Positions 1 to 7,811 of a stretch of DNA of 64,000 nucleotides are shown here, piece after piece (positions within the stretch are counted from its first letter, which is position 1; each line of letters opens with the position of its first letter). Position numbers and translations under genes: made by a program. The notes under the pieces were generated by a model. It did no database searches. It saw only the letters and a program-made list of their open reading frames with translations, and was not told the DNA's origin. Source of the DNA: Thalassococcus arenae (GTDB taxonomy: Bacteria; Pseudomonadota; Alphaproteobacteria; Rhodobacterales; Rhodobacteraceae); contig NZ_JAHRWL010000003.1 of the NCBI RefSeq assembly GCF_019104745.1, positions 1-64,000 on the forward strand, written 5' to 3'.

Positions 1-58
1 CCTGCGCGGCGCGCGCGGCCATCTGGTTGCGGTCCCAGCCCTTCATTTCGCCAGACAT
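1..58 (-). CDS. scoB: 3-oxoacid CoA-transferase subunit B, N-terminal fragment (runs off the window)
   Basis: Only the first 19 codons are present. They read [19 protein letters not shown], which looks like the usual start of ScoB/PcaJ-type beta subunits (W-x-R-x-x-M-A-x-R-A). The ATG overlaps the stop codon of the alpha subunit by one base (TGATG), so the two are translationally coupled, as expected for subunits of one heteromeric enzyme that moves CoA between succinyl-CoA and a 3-oxo acid. It is the last visible gene of the operon that starts at 3088. The preferred 3-oxo acid (acetoacetate or 3-oxoadipate) cannot be read from this fragment. Confidence 0.8.
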   Translation of the reverse strand, partial: MSGEMKGWDRNQMAARAAQ

Positions 59-762
59 CAGGCTTCCTCCCGCTTGCGGACAGTCCGCTGTTCGATGCGT
101 TTCTCGTGCTGCCCCTGGATCAGGCGATGCACGTAGATCCCCGGCAGGTGGATGTGATCGGGGTCGATCGAGCCGCGCGGCACGATCTCTTCGACTTCGG
201 CCACGCAGACACGACCGCACATCGCCGCTGGCGGGTTGAAGTTGCGCGCGGTCTTGCGGAAAATCAGGTTGCCGGTGTCGTCGGCCTTCCAGGCCTTCAC
301 GATGGAAAGGTCCGCAAAGATCCCCTCTTCGAGGATGTATTCCTTGCCATCCCAGACCTTTACTTCCTTGCCCTCGGCGATCTGGGTTCCCACGCCGGTC
401 TGGGTGTAGAAACCCGGAATGCCCGCCCCGCCGGCGCGCATGCGCTCGGCCAGGGTGCCCTGCGGGTTGAACTCCAGCTCCAGCTCGCCGGACAGGTATT
501 GGCGCATGAACTCGGCGTTCTCGCCCACATAGGACGACATCATCTTCCTGATCTGGCGGGTCGCCAGCAGCTTGCCCAAGCCGAAACCGTCAACGCCGGC
601 GTTGTTGGACGCCACGGTCAGGTTCTTGACGCCGCTTTCCACCAGCGCGTCGATCAGCAGTTCGGGGATGCCGCAAAGGCCAAAGCCCCCGGCTGCGATC
701 AGCATCCCGTCGTGCAGGAGGCCGTCCAGCGCCTCTGCCGCCGATCCGTATACCTTTTTCAT
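58..762 (-). CDS. scoA: 3-oxoacid CoA-transferase subunit A
   Basis: A 234-residue alpha subunit of a family I CoA-transferase, the usual length. The N-terminal half has the glycine-rich CoA-binding stretch [10 protein letters not shown] (about residues 25-34). The C-terminal half has the family pattern KAWKAD, then RKTARNFNP, and ends with [11 protein letters not shown] and [10 protein letters not shown], typical of ScoA (succinyl-CoA:acetoacetate transferase). The cytosolic enzyme would convert acetoacetate plus succinyl-CoA into acetoacetyl-CoA plus succinate; PcaI, which uses 3-oxoadipate, is a close relative and cannot be excluded. The ATG overlaps the stop of the BKACE gene by four bases (ATGA), which supports a shared role: BKACE would make exactly the acetoacetate and succinyl-CoA that this enzyme uses. 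Confidence 0.88.
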   Translation of the reverse strand: MKKVYGSAAEALDGLLHDGMLIAAGGFGLCGIPELLIDALVESGVKNLTVASNNAGVDGFGLGKLLATRQIRKMMSSYVGENAEFMRQYLSGELELEFNPQGTLAERMRAGGAGIPGFYTQTGVGTQIAEGKEVKVWDGKEYILEEGIFADLSIVKAWKADDTGNLIFRKTARNFNPPAAMCGRVCVAEVEEIVPRGSIDPDHIHLPGIYVHRLIQGQHEKRIEQRTVRKREEA

Positions 763-1619
763 GCTGCTTGTCCTTTCCTGGCATTCTCAGGCAGGCGCAG
801 GCCAAGAATGCGGCGCGCGTCCTGCCAGCTCGCCACGGGGCGATTGTTCCTTTCACAGATGTCGACGGCCCGGCGCACCAGCGCGGCATTGCTGGGGGCA
901 AGCCGGTCGCGGTCGAGGCGGACGTTGTCCTCGAGCCCGGTGCGGGCATGGCCGCCTGCGGCGATCGCCCATTCGTTCAGCGTCAGCTGATTGGACCCGA
1001 TGCCTGCCGCGCACCAGGGCGCATCGGGGCCGAACAGGCGGCGCACCGTGTGGATGTAATAGTCGAACACGTCCCGATCGACCGGCATCGCGTTCTTCAC
1101 GCCCATGACGAACTGGACGTAGGGGGTGCCCGCCAGCTGACCCTTGTCGGCCATGTCCTTGGCTTTCAGGATATGGCTCAGGTCGAAGGCCTCGATCTCC
1201 GGTTTTACATCGTATGTCAGCATTTCACTGGCCAGCCAGTCGACGAGGTCGGGCGGGTTCTCGTAGACCCGGGTCGGGAAGTTGTTCGATCCGACGGACA
1301 GAGAGGCCATGTCGGGCGACAGCGGTAGCATCCCGCCGCGTGTTCGACCGGCGCCTGAGCGCCCTCCGGTCGAGAACTGGATAATCATGCCGGGGCAGTG
1401 TTTCTCGATCCCCTCTTTCAGAGCGGCGAATTTCTCGGGGTCCGATGAGGGCGTCTGATCGTCGTTGCGAACATGGGCGTGGACGATGGTGGCCCCGGCC
1501 TCGAAAGCCTCGTGAGTGGATTCCACCTGCTCTGAAACAGTGATCGGAACCGCGGGGTTGTTGGCTTTCGTGGGCAGGCTGCCGGTGATCGCCACGCAGA
1601 TGATGCAGGGAGTGGTCAT
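759..1619 (-). CDS. beta-keto acid cleavage enzyme (BKACE, DUF849 family)
   Basis: A 286-residue BKACE protein. This TIM-barrel zinc enzyme family condenses a beta-keto acid with acetyl-CoA and releases acetoacetate plus a new CoA ester. The start [13 protein letters not shown] and the zinc motif HAH-V-R (His47, His49) match the family founder Kce. The substrate differs between members (3-keto-5-aminohexanoate, dehydrocarnitine, beta-ketoadipate and others) and cannot be fixed by eye. Here the gene lies between an alpha/beta hydrolase and scoAB, opposite an intradiol dioxygenase and close to benABCD-catB, so 3-oxoadipate is the best guess; products would be acetoacetate and succinyl-CoA. The ATG at 1619 was chosen because a longer frame would overlap the upstream 65-codon gene; its ribosome site is weak. 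The 3' end overlaps scoA by four bases. Confidence 0.88.
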   Translation of the reverse strand: MTTPCIICVAITGSLPTKANNPAVPITVSEQVESTHEAFEAGATIVHAHVRNDDQTPSSDPEKFAALKEGIEKHCPGMIIQFSTGGRSGAGRTRGGMLPLSPDMASLSVGSNNFPTRVYENPPDLVDWLASEMLTYDVKPEIEAFDLSHILKAKDMADKGQLAGTPYVQFVMGVKNAMPVDRDVFDYYIHTVRRLFGPDAPWCAAGIGSNQLTLNEWAIAAGGHARTGLEDNVRLDRDRLAPSNAALVRRAVDICERNNRPVASWQDARRILGLRLPENARKGQAA

Positions 1620-1626
1620 GTGATCT

Positions 1627-1824
1627 TCATCCGTTGGACGTTGCGGGTTGGGGGCCGGTGCGCCCGAGTCCCTCAGGCGCCAAGAACGCAAAGCCGAAAC
1701 GGGTGGGGCTTGCGTTCGATTCCTCGATGGCCCGGCGCTCATGCTCGGTGAAGAACATCCAGGCGGCATCGGCCTTCTTGTGTTTCTTGCATCCGGGGCA
1801 TGGTGTTTCGGCGTTCTTGCACAT
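1627..1824 (-). CDS. small cysteine-containing protein of unknown function
   Basis: I do not recognise this 65-residue protein. The case for a real gene is a strong ribosome site (AGGAGGAGGAGCC directly before ATG) and a tight fit between the hydrolase gene (29 bases upstream) and BKACE (7 bases downstream). Cysteines at 2, 9 and 12 (C9-x2-C12 inside CPGCKKHKK) could bind a metal; the middle is aromatic and charged (WMFFTEHERR). No signal peptide or membrane segment is evident. It does not resemble muconolactone isomerase, the step missing from this pathway, but its place in the operon makes an accessory role in the aromatic pathway plausible. Function unknown. Confidence 0.6.
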   Translation of the reverse strand: MCKNAETPCPGCKKHKKADAAWMFFTEHERRAIEESNASPTRFGFAFLAPEGLGRTGPQPATSNG

Positions 1825-1853
1825 GGCTCCTCCTCCTGCGCAGGGTTGAACGG

Positions 1854-2711
1854 TCAGGCGGCCGCCGACGTCGACTTCGGCATTTTTTCCAGCGCTTCGA
1901 CGAAGAATGGACGGAAGCCCTCGGGATGCTCGCTCATCGGGAAGTGACCGAGCTCGTCCATGACAGCCAAAGTGGCGCCGGGGATGGCCTTGGCCGTCCG
2001 CGCCGCATCTTCGGGTGTGCAGGTCAGGTCGTAGGCGCCAACGATGATGTGCACCGGTGTTTTCGCCGTGTTGATCGTGGGCAGACGCGGGATCAGGCTG
2101 TCGTCGCGGGTGTAGAAGCTGAGGTCACCGCGGAAGACACCGGGGCCGCTCTGCATGAACATCCACAGCGTATTCCAGCGCTCTGCATCTGGGGCATAGG
2201 GCGAGATATTGGCCGAAACCAGCGCCGCGCCCATCTCGCCGCCATGGGCGTCGGGGCGGTGGAACCAGTCGATGTCGTACCAGGCAGGCTGGAAATCCGA
2301 GGCCTCGATGGCGATGAACCCGCTGAACTTGTCAGCGTGCAGCGCCGCCAGTTGCAGCGCGATGCGCCCGCCCATCGAACAGCCGGCCAGCACAGGGCGA
2401 TCAAGGCCCAGCCCGTCGATCACCGCCAGAACGGTTTCGATGTAGGCCTCGGTCGTCAGCAAGTATTCCTGGGTCTCGAAGCCTTCGGGCGGAAGCGACT
2501 TGCCATGCCAGGGCATGTCGAAGGCGATCAGGCGATGCGACGCCGTGATGCCTGCGTCGTTCATCAGGTGGCGCCATTGGCGGGTATCGGCGCCTGCGGT
2601 GTGCAGGCAAACGACGGGGCGCCCCTGTCCCGCCTCTTCGAAATAGATGCGGCGCGGCGCGCCTTCGATCTCGACAGTCAGGTAACGGCCGGTGATGGGT
2701 TCGATGCTCAT
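1854..2711 (-). CDS. alpha/beta hydrolase, probable 3-oxoadipate enol-lactonase
   Basis: A 285-residue alpha/beta hydrolase. The nucleophile elbow is GCSMGG (Ser112), the oxyanion region is CLHTAG, the acid is probably in VGAYDLT and the histidine in LGHFP near the C-terminus. Length and motif order suit PcaD/CatD-type enol-lactonases, which open 3-oxoadipate enol-lactone to 3-oxoadipate, but generic C-C or ester hydrolases look similar. The ATG was preferred to longer in-frame options because it overlaps the SCP2-like stop codon by four bases (ATGA). In the operon it sits upstream of BKACE, the order expected if its product is the BKACE substrate. Specificity is inferred from context. Confidence 0.75.
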   Translation of the reverse strand: MSIEPITGRYLTVEIEGAPRRIYFEEAGQGRPVVCLHTAGADTRQWRHLMNDAGITASHRLIAFDMPWHGKSLPPEGFETQEYLLTTEAYIETVLAVIDGLGLDRPVLAGCSMGGRIALQLAALHADKFSGFIAIEASDFQPAWYDIDWFHRPDAHGGEMGAALVSANISPYAPDAERWNTLWMFMQSGPGVFRGDLSFYTRDDSLIPRLPTINTAKTPVHIIVGAYDLTCTPEDAARTAKAIPGATLAVMDELGHFPMSEHPEGFRPFFVEALEKMPKSTSAAA

Positions 2712-3088
2712 GCTGCAAGCTCCTCTTTCGCACGGGCCAGCGTCAGCACATCCTTGAAGAAGCGCAGGTTCTTGACGAGGCTGAGGATGTCGCCATCGAT
2801 CCGTCCGCGGCCGATCTTGACCAGGCCAAAGATGTCGTGAAAGCCCGGCTCGGGACGCGCCTGCCAGAACTTGTCCAGCGCTTCGGCATCCGTGCGCAGG
2901 GCAAAGCGCCACGGCGTCTTGCGGCTGGGACCTTCGGCGATCGAGACGATGCGCCCCTTTTCGAAGGTCAGGTAGTATTCGGCGCCGTCGACGTCGATCA
3001 GCACCGTTTCCGAGAACAACCGACCGAGTCTCAGCAGGTGCGGCGTCGCCTCAAGGCTTGTCTGGATTTGTTTGAAGGTATCGAGCAC
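2708..3088 (-). CDS. SCP2-like small protein, first gene of the BKACE operon
   Basis: A 126-residue protein with an SCP2-like look: alternating strands (VLIDVDGAEYYLTFEKGRIVS) and a C-terminal helical part (GDILSLVKNLRFFKDVLTLARAK). SCP2 folds bind hydrophobic ligands. The start chosen is GTG at 3088, preceded by AGGGAGG at good spacing; the frame stays open upstream but with unlikely composition. It is the promoter-proximal gene and overlaps the hydrolase start by four bases, so the two are probably made together. It might bind a lactone or aromatic intermediate, or fill in for the missing muconolactone isomerase, but nothing in the sequence proves either. Confidence 0.6.
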   Translation of the reverse strand: MLDTFKQIQTSLEATPHLLRLGRLFSETVLIDVDGAEYYLTFEKGRIVSIAEGPSRKTPWRFALRTDAEALDKFWQARPEPGFHDIFGLVKIGRGRIDGDILSLVKNLRFFKDVLTLARAKEELAA

Positions 3089-3375
3089 CTTTGCCTCCCT
3101 GTGCGCTTGTTGGTCGGGACCGAGATGCCATGACCGTGGGTCAGCAGGCCATGCCAGCGAGGGTATGGGGCAATACTCTTCGGCGGCGTCAGCCAAAGCG
3201 AAGGTTCGAGAAAGGCACGTTCGACGGTTCTGCAACGCGCAGGCCAGCATGGGTATCACCCGATACCGCAGCAGGCATTGGGCAGCGGCGTGGTTTCGAC
3301 GACATCTATTCCACGACGAGAGGCGGCGAGGCTTCTCGTAGCCGAACACCGCACTGCCAGGAGGAGGATTTACCC
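3089..3375. promoter_or_regulatory. divergent promoter region with two GTAT-N6-ATAC palindromes
   Basis: This 287-base gap separates the SCP2-hydrolase-BKACE-sco operon from the intradiol dioxygenase. It holds two copies of GTAT-N6-ATAC: at 3163-3176 (spacer GGGGCA) and at 3253-3266 (spacer CACCCG; extended perfect arms GGTATC/GATACC at 3252-3267). They start 90 bases apart and lie about 81 and 116 bases upstream of the leftward and rightward start codons, so each may serve one promoter. LysR-type regulators bind such dyads, and a LysR gene follows the dioxygenase. The 11 bases GGGTATCACCC recur upstream of catB. Confidence 0.6.
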
Positions 3376-4251
3376 ATGGGCATCGTCAACCAAGACAACA
3401 TCACCGACGTCGTGATCGACAGCCTCGGCAAGAATGGCGAGATCACCGATCGCCAGCGCGAGATCATGACATCGCTCATCAAGCACATGCATGGTTTCAT
3501 CAAGGAGGTGAAACTGCAGCACAGCGAGTTCCTCGAAGCCTGCAACTACCTCGTTCGTGCGGGCAAGCTCAGCAACGACAATCGGCAGGAATTCATCCTG
3601 CTGGCCGACATCCTCGGCGTCGAGGTCCTGGTCGACATGATGACCAACCCTGCCGACGGCACTGCCAGCGAATCCACCGTGCTGGGCCCGTTCTATCGCG
3701 AAAACCCGCCGGTGCTGCCGAAAGGCGGCTCGACCATCCAGAAGCACTTCGACAACGAGGAAACCGCGTATTTCGAAGGCTACATCAAGGACGAGAACGG
3801 CAAGGGCATCGCCGGTGTCACGCTGGACGTCTGGGAAGACGCCCCGAACGGCATCTATGAAAACCTCGACCCCGACCAGCCGGAATACAACCTGCGCGGC
3901 CGCTTCGAGACCGACGAGAACGGCCACTATGCCTTTGTCGCCGTGCGCCCGGTACCCTACCCGATCCCCGAGGACGAGACCGCCGGTGAGCTGCTGCGCT
4001 TCATGGGCCACCACCCGAACCGCCCCGGCCACATGCACTTCATCATCTCGAAGGACGGCTACCGCCCGCTGATCAGCCAGATCTACGACGCCGACAGCAA
4101 GTGGCTGGAAGACGACAGCGTCTTTGCGGTCAAGGAAAGCCTGATCGGCAAGTTCAAACCCGCACCGAAAGAGCTGGGCACCGACCTGCACTTCGAGTTC
4201 GATTTCGTGCTGAAATCTGAAGCCCGCGCGCAGGCTGTCGCCGCCGAGTGA
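3376..4251 (+). CDS. catA: intradiol ring-cleavage dioxygenase (catechol or hydroxyquinol 1,2-dioxygenase)
   Basis: A 291-residue intradiol dioxygenase with the N-terminal helical domain of catechol/hydroxyquinol 1,2-dioxygenases (about 1-100), then LGPFYRE and the beta-sandwich core. The non-haem ferric ligands can be placed: Tyr161 (after WEDAPNGI), Tyr195 (in PVPYPIP), His219 and His221 (in RPGHMHF). It would split catechol between its hydroxyls to cis,cis-muconate. Its length and sequence also resemble hydroxyquinol 1,2-dioxygenases; the presence of benABCD and catB favours catechol. The ATG follows AGGAGGA at good spacing. A strong terminator follows, so the LysR gene downstream is probably transcribed separately. 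Confidence 0.88.
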   Translation: MGIVNQDNITDVVIDSLGKNGEITDRQREIMTSLIKHMHGFIKEVKLQHSEFLEACNYLVRAGKLSNDNRQEFILLADILGVEVLVDMMTNPADGTASESTVLGPFYRENPPVLPKGGSTIQKHFDNEETAYFEGYIKDENGKGIAGVTLDVWEDAPNGIYENLDPDQPEYNLRGRFETDENGHYAFVAVRPVPYPIPEDETAGELLRFMGHHPNRPGHMHFIISKDGYRPLISQIYDADSKWLEDDSVFAVKESLIGKFKPAPKELGTDLHFEFDFVLKSEARAQAVAAE

Positions 4252-4274
4252 TCCCCGATACCTCCCTGAGAACT

Positions 4275-4302
4275 GGCCCCCGTTTCGTCGGGGGCCTTTT
4301 TT
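4275..4302 (+). terminator. rho-independent terminator after the dioxygenase
   Basis: A perfect 8-base stem, GGCCCCCG (4275-4282) and CGGGGGCC (4289-4296), closes a TTTCGT loop and is followed by six T (4297-4302). It starts 24 bases after the dioxygenase stop codon. Confidence 0.92.
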
Positions 4303-4348
4303 CGTTTCGCGCAATCGCCTAACGTCACGGTGCGGGGGAGAGACATGA

Positions 4349-5248
4349 ATGAACTTCAAACAGTTGACATATTTCATCGCGGTCGCGGAAGAGCTGCATT
4401 TCGGGCGTGCCGCCGAACGGCTGGACATGGCTCAACCGCCGCTCAGCAGGCAGATCAAGCAGCTGGAGGATGAGCTTGAAGCGGTTCTCTTCAACAGGGG
4501 CCGCAGCGCGATCACGCTGACGCAAGCGGGTGAACGCCTGCTGCAAAGGGGGAAGGCGATCCTTGCACAGCTCGAGGACACCAAGCTCGAAGTGCGCCGG
4601 CTTGGCCAAGGGGCCGAGGGCAGGCTTCGGATCGGCTTCGTCGGATCGGCAACCTTCGGCATCCTGCCGAACATCATCAGGTCCTACCGGGCAAATTTCC
4701 CTGACGTGAACCTCAGCCTCGTGCCCATGAACAACGCGGAATTGTACCGGGCACTGGTTTCGCGCGAACTCGACGTCGCCTTCGCGCGACCGGCGCTGAA
4801 GGACCCAGAGTTCCTGACGAAACACCTGATGGAAGAAAAGCTGATCCTTGCCCTGCCCGATACCATCGATACCGAAGCCCGGACAGTCGCGAAACTCGAA
4901 CGCCTCGAGACCCACAATCTGATCCTCTATCCCGAACGGCCCCGGCCCAGCTACGCGGACATGGTGCTGAACGCTGTCGAGGCTGCCGGGTTCAAGACGC
5001 CGCTGCGCATCTGGTGCATGGATCTGCAAACCGCCCTGAGCCTGGTCGCTGTCGGAGAAGGCGTCTGCATCGTGCCGGAGTCTGTCGCAAACGCGCCCCG
5101 CAAGGGTATGAAGTTCCTGAACATCGAACCCGAGATAGCGCGGACCGAGCTGTCGGTGAATTACCGCCTGGACGAACAGGGCGTGCACGTGAAGAACTTT
5201 GTTGCGATGGCGCAGAAGGTCGCGCGGAAAAGCCCGATCAAGAAATGA
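4349..5248 (+). CDS. LysR-family regulator, CatR/BenM-like
   Basis: A 299-residue LysR-type regulator. The N-terminal helix-turn-helix reads MNFKQLTYFIAVAEELHFGR then AAERLDMAQPPLSRQIKQLE, close to the CatR/BenM/CbnR group, and the C-terminal half is an effector-binding domain. In that group cis,cis-muconate or benzoate is the usual inducer. It lies 97 bases after the dioxygenase, beyond a terminator. The ATG at 4349 follows GGGGGAGAGAC; an ATG four bases earlier is out of frame. It is the natural candidate to bind the GTAT-N6-ATAC dyads upstream of both catabolic operons. Confidence 0.9.
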   Translation: MNFKQLTYFIAVAEELHFGRAAERLDMAQPPLSRQIKQLEDELEAVLFNRGRSAITLTQAGERLLQRGKAILAQLEDTKLEVRRLGQGAEGRLRIGFVGSATFGILPNIIRSYRANFPDVNLSLVPMNNAELYRALVSRELDVAFARPALKDPEFLTKHLMEEKLILALPDTIDTEARTVAKLERLETHNLILYPERPRPSYADMVLNAVEAAGFKTPLRIWCMDLQTALSLVAVGEGVCIVPESVANAPRKGMKFLNIEPEIARTELSVNYRLDEQGVHVKNFVAMAQKVARKSPIKK

Positions 5249-5302
5249 AGCCAAAGCTGTTAGCGCCAAAAAATATCGGAGCCTGACAGCTTGATGCGAC
5301 GT

Positions 5303-5345
5303 CCCCCGCGGAAGGCGGACCCGCGTGGGCCTTCCGCCTGCGGGG
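5303..5345. repeat. bulged inverted repeat between convergent genes
   Basis: CCCGC-GGAAGGC on the left pairs with GCCTTCC and, after a four-base bulge, GCGGG on the right. It lies between the convergent lysR and livF ends and could act as a two-way terminator, but no T-run follows on either strand. Confidence 0.4.
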
Positions 5346-5375
5346 TCGGATGCACCTTCCCCGCAGAACGTTTGC

Positions 5376-6074
5376 TCAGACGCCGAGCCAGGTATGCTGC
5401 GTCTCGTGGTCGGCCCTGATCTCTTCCGCGCTGCCCGTCCAGACAACCTGCCCCTTGCCGACGACGACCACATCGTCGGCAAGCGACGTGGCAAAGCCAA
5501 AGTTCTGCTCGACGATGATCATCGACAGGCCCTCGGCCTTCAGCTCCTGCAACTTGTCGTGGATCAGCTTGACGATGATCGGGGCCAGCCCTTCGGTCGG
5601 CTCGTCGAGGATCAGAAGGCGTGGGTTCATCAGCAGCGCCCTGGCGATGGCCAGCATTTGCTGTTCGCCACCCGAGAGTTGCGTGCCGCCGTTGTCCAAC
5701 CGCTCGCCAAGGCGCGGGAAGAGGTCCAGCACCCGCTCCATCGTCCAGCCTGAAGTGGCAGCTCCAAACCGCTTGGCCGCGATCTCGAGGTTCTCGCGCA
5801 CTGTCAGGGACGGAAAGATGTCGCGTGTCTCCGGCACGTAGGCGATGCCGCTCTTGGCCACATCGAAAGGGCGGTCCGCGATGGGCTTGCCGTCAAAGAC
5901 GATCCCGCCCGATTTCAGCGGAAGCAAACCCATGATCGTCTTGAGCGTCGTGGACTTGCCGGCCCCGTTACGGCCAAGGATGGCCAACACCCGGCCCTGT
6001 TTCGCTTCGAGGGACAAGCCGTAGAGAACCTGCGTCTCGCCATAGCCGGACTGGACTGCGCTCAGTTCAAGCAT
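5376..6074 (-). CDS. livF: LivF-type ABC transporter ATPase
   Basis: A 232-residue ATPase of the branched-chain amino acid (HAAT) ABC family. Walker A is GRNGAGKST (about 34-42), the signature is LSGGEQQMLAIARAL, Walker B is LLILDEPTEGLAP, and the switch histidine is replaced by Q in IIVEQNF, as in other LivF proteins. It powers import with LivG, LivH and LivM. The gene overlaps livG by 8 bases and is the last of the catB-benABCD-liv series. That position suggests the transporter imports an aromatic acid such as benzoate rather than an amino acid; this is inference. Confidence 0.92.
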   Translation of the reverse strand: MLELSAVQSGYGETQVLYGLSLEAKQGRVLAILGRNGAGKSTTLKTIMGLLPLKSGGIVFDGKPIADRPFDVAKSGIAYVPETRDIFPSLTVRENLEIAAKRFGAATSGWTMERVLDLFPRLGERLDNGGTQLSGGEQQMLAIARALLMNPRLLILDEPTEGLAPIIVKLIHDKLQELKAEGLSMIIVEQNFGFATSLADDVVVVGKGQVVWTGSAEEIRADHETQHTWLGV

Positions 6075-6810
6075 CTTCCCAACTCCCCAGGTAAATTTCC
6101 TTCAACAGCTTCGAGCCGCGTGCCGCGTCGGGCAGGCCGTCGAAAACCACTTCGCCATAATTCAGCACGGTGATCGTGTCGGCGACATCGAAGGCGAGAT
6201 CCATGTCATGCTCGATGATCAGCATGGTCAGGTCCCTCGGCAGATTGTTGAGCAGGTCGTGGAACCCCTTGGACATCTCGGGGCCGACGCCGCTCGTGGG
6301 TTCGTCCATCAGCAGGACGAGCGGCCGGGTCGCCAGAGCGACGCCGACCTCCAGTTGCCGCCGCACGCCGTAGCTGATCTCGGAGACCTTGGCATGCAGG
6401 TAGGGCATCAGCCGGACCTGCTCTGCCACCTCGTCGACGATCTCGCGCACTTCGCGTTTTGCCAGGCTGTCGGACCAGAGCTGCGTCGCATTGCCGGTGT
6501 GAACAGCCGCGGCGAGGCCCAGGTTCTCCTCTACCGTCAACCCGTCGAACAACGTGTTCTTCTGGTAGCTGCGGGACAGTCCGCGCCGGGCGCGCTTCGC
6601 CACAGGAAGCGCGGTCACGTCCTCGCCCGCGAGATGGACCGAGCCGCTGTCCGGCGCCAGTTCCCCCACCAGCAGGTTGAACAGCGTGGTCTTGCCGGCG
6701 CCATTCGGCCCCAGGATCACCCGGCGCTCACCGCGTTCCAGCTTCAGCGAAACCTTTCGCGTGACGTGAACCGCACCGAAACTCTTGTCCAGATTGCGTG
6801 TCTCAAGCAT
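6067..6810 (-). CDS. livG: LivG-type ABC transporter ATPase
   Basis: A 247-residue ATPase with Walker A GPNGAGKTT (about 34-42), Walker B LVLLMDEPTSGVGP and switch histidine IIEHDMD. The ABC signature is altered: ISYGVRRQLEVGVAL in place of LSGGQ. LivG proteins tolerate variation here, so it is probably functional. It overlaps livM upstream and livF downstream by 8 bases each, so the three are co-translated. Paired with LivF it drives uptake through LivH/LivM in the inner membrane. Confidence 0.92.
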   Translation of the reverse strand: MLETRNLDKSFGAVHVTRKVSLKLERGERRVILGPNGAGKTTLFNLLVGELAPDSGSVHLAGEDVTALPVAKRARRGLSRSYQKNTLFDGLTVEENLGLAAAVHTGNATQLWSDSLAKREVREIVDEVAEQVRLMPYLHAKVSEISYGVRRQLEVGVALATRPLVLLMDEPTSGVGPEMSKGFHDLLNNLPRDLTMLIIEHDMDLAFDVADTITVLNYGEVVFDGLPDAARGSKLLKEIYLGSWEDA

Positions 6811-7807
6811 CGTTCACCACCTCCCCGGGCTGCTGCTTGCGCGTGGCGTCGGCCACGCGTCGGTCTATGCGTGCGCCCCAGCGGGCTTCGATCCAGCCGA
6901 AGATACCGTTGGCGCGGCTCATCACGACGGCGATCAGGATGACGCCGACGACGAGATGCCAGTAGGTCGTCACGGCGCTCAGTTCATGTTTCAGGACGAC
7001 GAAGGCCGCAGCGCCCACGAGCGGGCCGACCAGCGTGCCGAGGCCGCCCAGGATCACCACCACCAGCGCCTCGCCCGAGACGGTCCAGCTCAGAAGACCC
7101 GGCGAAATGAACATGATGTGTTGTGCGGCCAGAACGCCCGCGAGACCCGCGATCATGCCCGACAGCCCGAAGACGTCCGCCTTTACCCGCCAGACCGTCA
7201 GGCCGAGCGCGCGCATGCGCTGTTCGTTGTGCATGACACCAGACAACGAACGGCCAAGGCCGGAGCGCAGGATCAGGACCGAAGCACCGTAGACTGCGCC
7301 CAGAACGGCAAGGCAGAACACGGCAAAGGTCCGGCTGTCGTTCAGGTCGAGACCGATCAGGCTCAGGTCCAGCCGTTCGATCCCACCAAGGCCGTCGTCG
7401 CCGCCAAAGACCGGTGCCTCGAACACGTAGGAATAGGCCATTTGACCAAAGGCGAGCGTCGCCATGATGAAGTAGATCCCGTGGCTGCGCGAGCAGACCG
7501 CCCCGATCACCCAACCCGCGACGCCGGTCAGGGCGACGGCCCCGGCCATTGCCACCGGAGGTGCGACACCGGCCTTTGTCGAAAGAAGCGCGTAGGCATA
7601 GGCGCCGACGCCCATCAGAGCACCGTGGCAGAGCGATACCATGCCGGCGAAGCCCGCGACGATATCAAGCGCCAGCACAAGGATCGCCAGGACCAGGATC
7701 TCGGTCAGGATCTCCAGCCCGAAATACTCAGCGGTGAAAGCCTGAAAAAGGGCAGCGACAGCCAACAGGATCAGGACGGCATAGCGAAGTGAGTTGTGAC
7801 GAAACAT
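6803..7807 (-). CDS. livM: LivM-type ABC transporter permease
   Basis: A 334-residue inner-membrane permease with many hydrophobic segments starting at residues 8-27. The stretch AGFAGMVSLCHGALMGVGAY is the conserved LivM motif near the second segment, and the loop before the last segments carries VVILGGLGTLVGPLVGA. The C-terminus is a short basic tail (RWGARIDRRVADATRKQQ). It starts four bases after livH ends and overlaps livG. It would form the translocation channel with LivH. Confidence 0.92.
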   Translation of the reverse strand: MFRHNSLRYAVLILLAVAALFQAFTAEYFGLEILTEILVLAILVLALDIVAGFAGMVSLCHGALMGVGAYAYALLSTKAGVAPPVAMAGAVALTGVAGWVIGAVCSRSHGIYFIMATLAFGQMAYSYVFEAPVFGGDDGLGGIERLDLSLIGLDLNDSRTFAVFCLAVLGAVYGASVLILRSGLGRSLSGVMHNEQRMRALGLTVWRVKADVFGLSGMIAGLAGVLAAQHIMFISPGLLSWTVSGEALVVVILGGLGTLVGPLVGAAAFVVLKHELSAVTTYWHLVVGVILIAVVMSRANGIFGWIEARWGARIDRRVADATRKQQPGEVVNDA

Positions 7808-7811
7808 CGAC

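Noticed and set aside
759-1619. BKACE as dehydrocarnitine cleavage enzyme
   Set aside because: No carnitine dehydrogenase, betaine genes or carnitine transporter nearby; the neighbours are ring-cleavage and lactonase genes. Not excluded biochemically.
5303-5345. Rho-independent terminator between lysR and livF
   Set aside because: The inverted repeat is bulged and no T-run follows on either strand; kept only as a repeat.
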